Assembly (NCBI GenBank): GCA_022559845.1
Contig: CM040126.1
Span: 120,938,886-121,002,885, forward strand
Source: Amorphophallus konjac
Lineage: Eukaryota; Streptophyta; Magnoliopsida; Alismatales; Araceae
Length of the DNA: 64,000 bases
Direction of reading: 5' to 3'
The notes under the pieces were generated by a model that saw only the letters and a program-made list of their open reading frames with translations, did not search any database and had not been told where the DNA came from. The translations under genes were made by a program, and so were the position numbers. Below, one piece after another: positions 45,848-54,418 of this stretch (its first letter is position 1; every line of letters begins with the position of its first letter).

Positions 45848-46968
45848 CGAACCCTCTTCTTCCATTGAACAGGAGCCGATGCTATCGAAGGGAATTCTTC
45901 ATATTTCTGCTCCCCTCTGAAGAAATACTGGAGCCAGGTGCCCATCCTCACGCACCTCTTCTCCCGAGGCTTGTGGGCCTCCTGAGTATCGTACGAAGAG
46001 CAACAAAGAGTACGATATGCTTTCATTAGATAGCGGTAGGCGAAACCAGTCAAGTATCGCACTTCACCGTCTGTCTGATCCTTCAGTCAGTCCGGCCAAC
46101 AGACTTCCTCGTACGGCTCACCGTCGATCAGGAGGCCGCTTAGTTGAGAGAGACTCCAAAGGTCAAGCGATGTCTATCCTTCTGAGGTATAGAAGGTGTT
46201 ATACTCGGGACAGAACACCTCAATCATACCGCAGCATAAACCCTTGGAGATGGGGTAGCGATACCTTGATGCATATACACTGTGGTATACACTTGCCTTG
46301 ATCAAAATAGGAGCGTAGTGCTGCAAAACATAATCAGTGAACTCCACTACTCTGGCCCGGAAGGCATGGGCGTGAGTGGCCCTCAAGTCGGCAAACCAGC
46401 CTACAGAAATCTGGTGCTTGAAGCGCTCGGCTAAGCAATCCAGTAAGAATGGCTCCTCTCTCTATCCCCATTTCAGTGGGGCTAAGAATAGACCGAAAGA
46501 TGACTTTTCCCGGTCAACAAGGCCTGTAGACTCATTCCATCTGGCTGGGATGAATTCAGGAGCTCTGGTCAACAGTCCATCATGTGGAGTCAGCTCCTGG
46601 AGTCCAAGCACAACATTCCACTTCTTGGGCTCACCTGGAAAATATATGGGTTTTCCCCGTACGATGAAGTCCGTCAAGCTATCGCGTTCGGCAAGTAGCG
46701 CCACCTCAGCCTTCTGAGCAAGGAGCAAGTCCCACTTCCCCTGAAGATTAAAGCGCTTCATAAAAGACATCAGATGCTTGTCTTTGGGATGGTCCACTTT
46801 GTAACCGTCACGGTGATCATATTTGAAGGAGTCGCTCCCAATGATTAATAGGCGACCGGTATCTACTGTCTCGGTGTCCGAATCAAGGGACTCTGCAACT
46901 ATGGCCAGTTTATCATGGCCCCTCCAGGTCACCACAGCATGGGAGGAAGAAGGAGAATCAGATGCCAT
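45848..46968 (-). pseudogene. PMD-like gene, exon 1 (N-terminal half of mobile domain)
   Basis: Open from ATG 46968 in one frame of about 373 codons with three stops (about 46462, 46174, 46095). Opens MASDSPSSSHAVVTW, then LLAQKAEVALLAERDS. The mobile-domain signature is FTDYVLQHYAPILIKASVY, FCPEYNTFYT and, after a stop, LDLWSLSQLSGLLIDGEPYE, matching the usual pattern of a tryptophan-poor Thr/Asn-Thr-Phe strand, Gly-Glu, Leu-x-Asp/Trp-x-x-x-L-x-G-L-x-x-x-G-x-P. The ATG follows a predicted 3' splice site by five bases. Confidence 0.7.
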
Positions 46969-46973
46969 GGTAT

Positions 46974-47330
46974 CTGCATCAAAGGAAATAAAATAAAGTC
47001 AGAAAAGGATTTTCGAGAAAAAATTTTTTGACAAAATTTCGGTAGAGTCTCCCCATCCCGGGAGCTTGCCAGAAGAAAGCGGGAACACGTCCATTAAGGG
47101 ACGGTCCCTGAACAGGCCGTGGGTGTCGCACCGGGGCCAAACATGACACCTAGGGGTGTAGCTCCGAGGACAAGCCTACTAGGAGCCTCTCGGGGCCTAG
47201 AAAGAGGGGTTTGAATCCCCTAAATGAATATTAACCGCCGCTATCTTCGTTGAAGGGAGAGGAGGATGCTCGCCGCCATGGGAAGAGGAGAGGAGAAGAG
47301 AGTGAAAATTAGGGTTGCGAATGAAGAAGA
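46974..47330 (-). promoter_or_regulatory. 5' UTR of PMD-like gene with intron acceptor and uORF
   Basis: On the minus strand, a pyrimidine-rich leader (about 47325-47285, with AACCCTAATTTTC) is followed by a 12-codon upstream ORF starting at 47280. Then comes a stretch ending in a strong 3' splice site (CTGACTTTATTTTATTTCC, GATGCAG at 46974), five bases before the ATG. The donor is uncertain. Confidence 0.55.
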
Positions 47331-47354
47331 AATGAGGAGAGAGAAGAGAAGGGG

Positions 47355-47365
47355 AATATATATAG
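47355..47365 (-). promoter_or_regulatory. TATA box of antisense PMD-like gene
   Basis: CTATATATATTCCCC on the minus strand, 30-35 bases before the pyrimidine-rich leader. Position and leader composition are those of a plant Pol II promoter. Confidence 0.65.
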
Positions 47366-47399
47366 AGGGACTTCGATGGGCCTAATCTGGAGTGAAGAT

Positions 47400-47660
47400 A
47401 GCGCGCCATTTTAGCCATTGCTGCCCAAATTCAAAGTCTTTTGCGCGCCGAATTAATAGGGTAAAGGCCGTGCCATTTTAACAACAAATGAAAGGCAGTG
47501 CCAGATTAACCCTGTTAAGGGAGCATGTCGGAATAGCGAAGCTGAGGGGGGCGCGCCGTTTTAGCAAATGGTCACGGCCGCGCCGTTTTAAAGCCAAATT
47601 GCCATCTTCGTGCCGTTTTAAGGCTGCTATGAAGCCACGCCATTTGGACGGCACCTCGAC
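47400..47660 (-). promoter_or_regulatory. Cluster of GCCGTTTTA motifs upstream of the PMD-like gene
   Basis: GCGCC(G/A)TTTTA-like motifs occur at about 47405, 47479, 47552, 47580, 47610 and 47635. On the gene's strand they read TAAAACGGCGC, within 40-300 bp of the TATA box. A similar cluster lies at 59600-59850. Confidence 0.5.
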
Positions 47661-47760
47661 TACATCAAATCAATGGTCCGTGCTGACCAAATGAAGAGTA
47701 TGCTCAATCAAAAGTCATCCACCGGTCCCGCGTCGCTCATTCCTCGCTCGCAACACCCAC

Positions 47761-47774
47761 GGCTGGGGGGCATT
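47761..47774 (+). promoter_or_regulatory. Polypurine tract of old Tat element
   Basis: GGCTGGGGGGCATT directly before TGTTGGCACC, the start of the old 3' LTR. Shorter than usual and mixed at its end. Confidence 0.5.
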
Positions 47775-47816
47775 TGTTGGCACCTGAAATATGATCAATG
47801 GCGATCACGCCTGAAC
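47775..47816 (+). repeat. First 42 bp of 3' LTR of old Tat element
   Basis: TGTTGGCACCTGAAATATGA onward, following the polypurine tract. The rest of the LTR lies beyond the Sirevirus insertion, from 56988. Confidence 0.6.
47812..47816. repeat. Left target-site duplication of Sirevirus (TGAAC)
   Basis: Identical to 56983-56987. Confidence 0.95.
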
Positions 47817-48816
47817 TGTTGGAACGGTGCGATCGATACAGAGGGGGGGTGAATGTATCCCCTTTAAGAAAATTGCCCAAATTAAAAACAATTCGCCTGC
47901 TACTAGATACAGTTACAGAATAAAGGCTATCGAGTTCAAATAGACATTTGATCGACCAGATGAGCTGCTGACTATACTAGTGGAACCTGATAAAGTCTAA
48001 TGCCAAATGACAGTACAATACAAACTAGACTCACTTACCAAGATGTAAAGCTCAAGGCCACTGTAACTCAAAACAAGACTATTCAAACAACCTGTGAAAC
48101 AGATAGAAGATATGGAAGAGCACACCACAAGCAAACCACAGAACAAAAGATTTTTTAGGTGGTTCGGTCCTCCAAACCTACATCTACCCCACACTCAAAC
48201 CGAGTGTGGCTTCACTACCAGCTGGGCAACACAGCTTGCCAACAGACGCTGATACACAGCTTACCCAGGGGAACAACCACCCCTCTTCCTCCTACACGGA
48301 GGGAACCTCTAGCAACCCACGGTCACTAGAAACCAGAGACTCACGTCTCTCTTCCTCTATACCAAGAGGGAACCCCACTCGTAGCAGCCCCGCTACCAGT
48401 GAACCAGCCAGTAGCACTCAGCTACCAGCAACCCACCAGAGGCCTAGCCTCTCTTCCTCCTAGCCCGGAGGGAACCCACAAGCAGCCCCACCTGCTGCTT
48501 GCAAACCGGAGGAACCAGCCTCCCTTCCTCCACACAGGAGGGAACTATCACCAGTAGTATTCTGCTCCCAGCACAAACCGGAGACACACCCATCTCCCTA
48601 CTCCTGATCCCTCAGGAGGAACCCGACCTCAGACCAGAGGATCGGAGAAAACAAAGATAACCAGGTGAAAAGGAAAAAATAAGAAATGGAAAATACACAG
48701 CAATCGAAGGCTGTAAATGAAGAACAAGAATGTAGCACTCAAAGGAGCAGATCTGGCTTGGATTTAATCCAGACGCCAGAGGTCAGATCTTCAATAGCTT
48801 CTTCCTTCTTCTCCAC

Positions 48817-48824
<8 letters not shown>

Positions 48825-48850
<26 letters not shown>

Positions 48851-48851
48851 T
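48825..48851. repeat. (CT)n microsatellite in Sirevirus LTR
   Basis: About 13 CT units. In the other LTR (55424-55449) it is shorter and interrupted, showing slippage since insertion. Confidence 0.9.
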
Positions 48852-49037
48852 CCTCTGCTCTCCTTTTCTCTCACGCTATTCTCTCCTTCTTCTCTGCAAC
48901 CCTTTTTCTTCTGCCGGCTCACTCTTCTTCTATTTCTTCTTCTTCTCTTTTTCTTCCTCTTTTCTTTTTCTGGATCGAAGGGCTTTCTGCTCTCCAGGCT
49001 TCTTCTTCGATCGGTCTTCTACAGAGGATGAAGACTC

Positions 49038-49047
49038 GTATATATAG
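49038..49047 (-). promoter_or_regulatory. TATA box of Sirevirus 3' LTR
   Basis: GCTATATATACGAG on the minus strand. The same box is at 55640-55649 in the 5' LTR, where it would drive the element. Confidence 0.7.
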
Positions 49048-49189
49048 CAGCAGCAGGCACACTGGGCGCATGTGGCTTCCATATTTCCTGCCCTAGAAAT
49101 TCAGACCATGTGGCAGCATCCTGGTTCACGAGCCAGGCACCTCGGATCACGTGCCCTTCATTAGTACGCTCAGCAACTGGAGTTGAGGT

Positions 49190-50130
49190 GGCGTCAACAC
49201 ACTTGCTCCAAAGGGTTGACACAGCCTTCAAAGACATTCGACCAGCAAAACTCAAGTCTGCTGCGTTGACTCCATCAGCCTGCTGCGTTGACGCATCGAT
49301 GATCCAGTGATCAAGTCTTTAGTAGATGGGCGTGCTGCGTCGACGCTCTCAGCATGCTGCGTTGACGCATTGGTGTTCCAGCATCTGAACTTAGATGGCT
49401 TCAGCCCTCTCACATTTCGTGTGGAGTGCGTTGACGCATTGTGCAACTGCGTCCACCCTCTGGTCACCTTGTCGATCCATCAACCTGCTGCGTTGACGCC
49501 ACTTGATGAATGCGTTGACGCACCAGAGTAATCCAGTAAGCTTCTTTCTTGATTGTTTGAACTACTGCGTCCACACCACTTGATCAAGGCGTTGACGCAT
49601 TGGTGTGTTCCAGCAGCTGAAATTGGATGTCTTCAGCCCTCTTGCGTTAAGGGGTTCATTAGCCTCTTCAGTCCCTGTCAGACAGATGAAACGAAGTCAT
49701 TAGTTCTAAGTATATGCATTGCATTGTATAGACTTTGCTGTGAAGGCGAAAGCAATGTAAAGTATACACAACGCAATGTATAGACTTAATGAATATAAAG
49801 ACATCATAAGACTCAGATGAACACAGGCGGTGTATAGACTTAATGTGTTCACTGGTGGATGTACACCCTTGCCCACTGTACAGACATTGAAAACGTGAAG
49901 CCAGTGTATAGACTTAAGAACAATTCAATGTATTGACTTAGCGTTGTATAGACTTTGAGTCAAGAAGACCAATGTGCGGGCTTACTATAAAGAACAATGT
50001 TCTGATGGGTCGACGCATCAGCAAGGGTGGGTCGACCCACCACTGTCCATACTATCCAAAACAGAGTGTAGATAGATGAAGATTGAACTAAAGAGTCGAC
50101 GCATCAGCTCAAGGAGTTGACGCACTGCTG
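49190..50130 (-). repeat. TGCGT(T/C)GACGCA palindrome cluster in U3
   Basis: About 12 full or half copies: near 49263, 49281, 49335, 49358, 49429, 49488, 49510, 49589, 50008, 50095 and 50116, plus one GGGTCGACCC at 50030. The full form TGCGTCGACGCA is a perfect palindrome. All lie upstream of the TATA box on the minus strand, thus in U3. The other LTR has the same set (55790-56735). Confidence 0.85.
49720..49960. repeat. GTATAGACTT motifs in Sirevirus 3' LTR
   Basis: Copies of TGTATAGACTT or close variants near 49728, 49778, 49830, 49879, 49906 and 49943, the motif that is hugely expanded at 670-2440. Confidence 0.85.
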
Positions 50131-50380
50131 TGGAGACTGTGTAGACAGAGTGTAGACAGAATTAAGTAGAGCATGTTATCTGACAGCCCTATGAACTCCA
50201 TACATTTACATGATAAAACATGAATTTATCGTGCATATAAAAGAAAGCATTATGATCAGAGAATGACTGAATAATAGCATGATGACACACAGCAAGATGA
50301 CTCACAGTGATTAACTCACATCAAAAACCAATCATCAAAACCACCATTAAAACCATCATCAAAATCACTGGGGCACAACA

Positions 50381-50780
50381 ATCTCCCCCTTTTTGATGAT
50401 GGCAACACTACACAGTGAGTCAATCTGATGACTCAAACTATTCTCCCCCTTTGACTTCATCAAAAAGAAAATAGTTTGAGAAATTATGGCATGTATAAAA
50501 ATTCAGTCAATTTCTCCCCCTTGCAAGAACATGATTCTCCCCCTTTAAGAGTTTCAACAAAAGCATGAGTTAGAGATGATCAAAAGAAACCTGCATGCAC
50601 TGATTGAATGATATTCTCCCTCTTTGGCAAACAAACTCCCCTTTTGGTATAATCAAAATAAATCATGGGAAGGGGTATGAATGTAGATGCAGATACCAGA
50701 AATATGAATGCAAGAGCACAATTCTTCTTCTTCTATGCAGCATGATGCATATGACAAGGAGGCTCCCCCTCAATAAATGG
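50381..50780 (-). promoter_or_regulatory. Row of polypurine tracts before Sirevirus 3' LTR
   Basis: On the minus strand AAAGGGGGAGA-type tracts lie at the LTR edge (50381-50395) and again near 50443, 50512, 50533, 50612, 50630 and 50761. The one touching the LTR is the functional polypurine tract. Extra tracts are a known Sirevirus trait. Confidence 0.85.
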
Positions 50781-52361
50781 AACCTTATGAAATGAATGAG
50801 AAGGAGACCACAGGGGCAAACAAGGAGAAGTTCAGGTCAATGAGCAGATTTTTAAAGAAGCTCCAATCTCAGAAAATTCAGTCAGATTTTCAGAGAGATA
50901 TCAATCTCATAAATCCAAAACATAAGTTTTTCAAAGTCTTCCATTATAAGAGCTTATGAATGAGCTTTATTGAATAGCATGGTTTAAACATGATGTATGT
51001 AGAGTTTATCAATAAAATTCTGTATTGATATCTAAAACCATGGTTTAATAAAAATGAACCAAGCCCTCATATTTATCTTGATAAAACTCCATTTCTCTTA
51101 CACAATCAAATTTATTGACTTCTTTCGGAATTATATGCATCAGTATTGAGATCAAGCAATTATGAAGTCATATAATTTTATCTAGGGTTGTAGCAATTTG
51201 ATTTTAGCATCAATATTCAGATATTTCAATTCGTTCAATAATTTTTCATGCTACAAATTTTACGAGCACTCTAGTTCAATGCACACCTTGTAACTAGAGG
51301 ATATACCTTGATCAGAGGCCAATATCCCTAAGTACTTAATGTGACTAACTGTCATGCTTTACATGAATAGAGATAGCATTTACACATCATGACACACTGC
51401 AAATCATTTCTTGATGAGTGAGTTGTATTTCTCAGTGTGCATGCCATTGCTCTGCCTGAATTTCAATTATTCTTAATCAAAGTTAACTATGGTACCTCAT
51501 GACACAGTCCTTTGGACATGTGTTTCTCAGTTACCAAGGTCATTGCTCTGACAACAATTACCCTTTAGACAATTCAGACAAATTCCTTTGCTTCAAGTCA
51601 ATAATAATTTCATGTACTTAACCAATTAAAGCCATGAATTCAATAATGCAGATTTCAGAAGATTTTATAAGACACAGCATGAAACAGATGGTTAAGGTTT
51701 ATTAAACATGCTTCAGATATTTTAAAGAGATTTTAAAGCCAAACTCATTGAATACATTAACCTTAAACCACATGAGTTATTTCAGTCATTCATAAAAACG
51801 TATAATAGAAGATTTCTAGTTCAAGAATTTTTCAGATTTATGATTGAGATAGTCCATTGAAATCTTCATGACAGACTGATAGATTTCTGAAGCCAAAAGA
51901 TACCAATTGATAAGAGAGATTTTGAAGCTCAATGTTTTCAAAAATATGTTCAAGGTCTGTCAACAAAATCAATAAGAAGGATATGCAATGAATTCTCACA
52001 TGAGTATGCATTTGACAACCTATATGCAATGCATTGACTCCCCTCACAATATGCATTCAGACAATCTTTTTGACATTTTTCATGAAAGGAAATGCAATGC
52101 ACTATATGTATGCAAAAACTCAACACTGAATGCTATGCAAGGACATGCAATTTATTTTCAGAGTTTATGCATTTCAACAATTATCAAACAACTACAAATG
52201 GCAGATATGCAAGAATACATTAAATCAGATATGCAATGAGTTTCAAAATAAGAAATGCAGAGAAATTACCTGAAAATTTCAGAAGGGGTTTTTCTTTGAG
52301 TGCCTTGGTTTATTTCCCCCTTTTATTCCTCAGCTTCCAAGGCACACCTGTAGTAGACACA
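50781..52361 (-). other. Noncoding interior of Sirevirus-like element
   Basis: AT-rich, about 1.6 kb, where pol would be expected. Only short frames (83 codons at most) and no protease, integrase, RT or RNase H motif on either strand. ATGCAATG-type words recur at 51985-52240. Confidence 0.7.
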
Positions 52362-54296
52362 TCATTTTGATGTAACAGGTACCCAAGAAACCTTGGGTCC
52401 TGGTTTAGCAGTGACACTCCTAGCAGGTTTTCTCAACGGATTTTTCGCATATTTATCATCACAACACATGATATGACGATTATACATGGAATGCCCTACC
52501 TGCCCACAATGATAACAAGAAATAATAGATTTCATGTTCTCCTTGTATACATCAGCATTGGCGTGAACATGGTGTGAGTGAACATGATTAATTCTGTTAT
52601 TGACATGAAAATTTTTCTTTTCATAACCGGCCAGCCAACAGTTAACAGCTCTGTGGCCTGGCTTTCCACATTCAAAACATACAGTGTGTTTGCTTCTAGA
52701 ACCAAACTTCTTTCTATCAACAATATTTTTATTAACAGGGAAATTAACAAATCCAGAGTTAGTTTTCTTTCCCTGAACATGCCAACAGAAGGCAGCAATG
52801 TGACCAAACTTCCCACAGCAATAGCATTGAATTTTCTTTTCCTGATCAGTAGAATGTTTCCTAAGATGATTTCTAGGATACTTTCTAACAGCATTTCTTT
52901 CATCATTTATCAATGCTATACAGTTATGCATAATATGGCCAACTTTCCCACAATAGTGACATGTTATAGCCTTTTTATTCACATTCACTTGTTTGACAAG
53001 ATTGATATTCTCATGAGAGTGTGAATGTGTGTGTGAGCAGTGAGCAACATGCACATGTAAATCAGAGACATATTTGGACTTATTCAAATCAGCATTTTTC
53101 TTTTGTTTTTGAATCTTTTTCTGTTTCTTATCTGAATTTTCAGCCTTCTTAACAGTGAATTGAAAAATAGAAGAGCTAGATTGATTAGCTTGTTCAGAGC
53201 TTTTCACGAATACAGTTGACTTCTTCTTTTCATTCACTTTCTTATTGACATGCACATACCCAAGTCCTTCTTTCTGAAAATTCACTTTAGAACCAAGCAG
53301 CTTATTCAAATTATCTTTTCCTTTAACGAATTTTGACAAAGAACTTTTCAGATCTTCAATCTCAGAATTCAATGAAGCAATGCTCACTTCATACTTGGAT
53401 AGCTCAGATTCACAAACAATCAGCTGTTGTTGCAAAGCATCATTCAGGTTCTTCAGAGTTTCATTTTCTTGTTGAATCATTATTTCAATGTTGTTCTCAT
53501 TTTTCTTTACAATAGTTTTTCCTTTTTCAATTGACAACCATCTTTCAGAGAAGATAGTATTAAGAACCATTAGCTTTTTATTTTGATCTTTCAAGTAGAC
53601 ATTTTCTTCTTTTAAAGATTTGATTTGTTCTTTTTGAAACCTGTCATCAGAATCAAAATCATTAATCATGTCTTCGAGAATGGCACATGTTATGTAAGAA
53701 TTATTTTCACCGATGAGTTTGTTTCTAATATTCTCATTTTCAGATCTCAACTTGTTTAACTCATCTTTTTCTTTAATCATGTCAGATTTCAAGTTTTCAT
53801 TTTCAGCTTTCAGACTTCTGACTTCAGAATTTTTCTCTTTTCTTAATTTTCTCTTTTCTGATTTAACTCTTTCATATTTTTCCAGTAGATGCTCATGCAT
53901 GGCAACTAAATCATCATGACTAATATCCTCGGTCTCAGAGTTTACCTGGGATGAGGACTCATCTGATTGATCACTCCTTCTTGCCATGAGACATTCTTCT
54001 TCCTTTCCATTGTGGATGCGAAGCAATTCATCCAATATTTCCTTTGCCGAGCTACAACCTGAGAAAGAGGAACAATCATCATAACCGATTGCAGCCTTCA
54101 TTAGATTTAGAGCTCTCACATTATCATCATTTTTTAACTTGTGAACATGAGTCCACTTGGACTTATCCTTAGGAAGTTCATATGGACTGTGAGAGATAAC
54201 CTTCCACAATTGTGGATTAATAGAGTTAACATGCTTGTGCATACGATATAGCCAGAATTTAATATTTGAACTACTGAATAGTGGAGGATGAGCCAT
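52362..54296 (-). CDS. Sirevirus-like Gag, compressed, with four zinc knuckles
   Basis: 644 codons from ATG 54296, about 110 bases after the PBS, with no internal stop. Residues 1-105 resemble the start of the copia Gag domain (IKFWLYRMHKHVNSINPQLW, then CSSAKEILDELLRIHNG). The family's following half of that domain is missing, and the text goes straight to an ECLMARR-like segment. Residues about 130-340 are a charged coiled coil. Knuckles: CHYCGKVGHIMHNC (about 445), CYCCGKFGHIAAFC (about 493), CFECGKPGHRAVNC (about 543), and a fourth, CYHCGQVGHSMYNR (about 597), whose last Cys is Arg. The C-terminus GPKVSWVPV resembles the Gag end before protease in Sireviruses. Gag binds element RNA and forms particles; the open frame suggests it may still be made. 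Confidence 0.9.
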   Translation of the reverse strand: MAHPPLFSSSNIKFWLYRMHKHVNSINPQLWKVISHSPYELPKDKSKWTHVHKLKNDDNVRALNLMKAAIGYDDCSSFSGCSSAKEILDELLRIHNGKEEECLMARRSDQSDESSSQVNSETEDISHDDLVAMHEHLLEKYERVKSEKRKLRKEKNSEVRSLKAENENLKSDMIKEKDELNKLRSENENIRNKLIGENNSYITCAILEDMINDFDSDDRFQKEQIKSLKEENVYLKDQNKKLMVLNTIFSERWLSIEKGKTIVKKNENNIEIMIQQENETLKNLNDALQQQLIVCESELSKYEVSIASLNSEIEDLKSSLSKFVKGKDNLNKLLGSKVNFQKEGLGYVHVNKKVNEKKKSTVFVKSSEQANQSSSSIFQFTVKKAENSDKKQKKIQKQKKNADLNKSKYVSDLHVHVAHCSHTHSHSHENINLVKQVNVNKKAITCHYCGKVGHIMHNCIALINDERNAVRKYPRNHLRKHSTDQEKKIQCYCCGKFGHIAAFCWHVQGKKTNSGFVNFPVNKNIVDRKKFGSRSKHTVCFECGKPGHRAVNCWLAGYEKKNFHVNNRINHVHSHHVHANADVYKENMKSIISCYHCGQVGHSMYNRHIMCCDDKYAKNPLRKPARSVTAKPGPKVSWVPVTSK

Positions 54297-54403
54297 GAGA
54301 ACACAACAGATTAATGCAACAGGAATATTGATGCACTAAAAACAAATTAGCACTGAAAACTAGATATCGAATCTGCAGGTCGCTGGACCTTGTATGCAAA
54401 CCT

Positions 54404-54418
54404 AGCTCTGATACCAAT
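54404..54418 (-). promoter_or_regulatory. Primer-binding site of Sirevirus-like element
   Basis: ATTGGTATCAGAGCT on the minus strand, directly after the 5' LTR end at 54419; initiator-Met tRNA type. Confidence 0.9.

Larger units (their letters stand above)
30738..46973 (-). pseudogene. Spliced antisense gene of old Tat element: plant-mobile-domain-like protein, decayed
   Basis: A multi-exon gene running opposite to gag-pol, from ATG at 46968 to a stop at 30738, interrupted by the young Tat element (31013-42131). Exon blocks: 46968-45848, 45718-44236, 44145 to about 43900, about 43800-43668, 43591-43116, and 43028-42132 continued at 31012-30738. Three introns (44235-44146, 43667-43592, 43115-43029) have GT-AG ends and keep coding phase. 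The first two exons match the plant mobile domain (aminotransferase-like, PF10536); the end is coiled coil. At least seven in-frame stops mark decay. It has its own TATA promoter (47355) and a predicted 5' UTR intron ending at 46974. PMD proteins are known as host genes and as cargo of Tat-like elements. Their role in transposition is not settled. Confidence 0.72.
47817..50380 (-). repeat. 3' LTR of Sirevirus-like element
   Basis: 2564 bp; on the minus strand TGTTGTGCCCC to CCGTTCCAACA. Contains TATA (49038), palindromes (49190-50130), GTATAGACTT motifs (49720-49960) and a (CT)n tract (48825-48851). Open frames on either strand (for example 48206-48463 and 48686-49096) fall in low-complexity DNA and are not genes. 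Confidence 0.95.

Noticed and set aside
48686..49096. 136-codon frame with a hydrophobic, leucine-rich segment suggesting a membrane protein
   Set aside because: It runs through the (CT)n and TTCTTC tracts of the Sirevirus LTR, is not open in the same way in the other LTR, and is on the strand opposite Gag.
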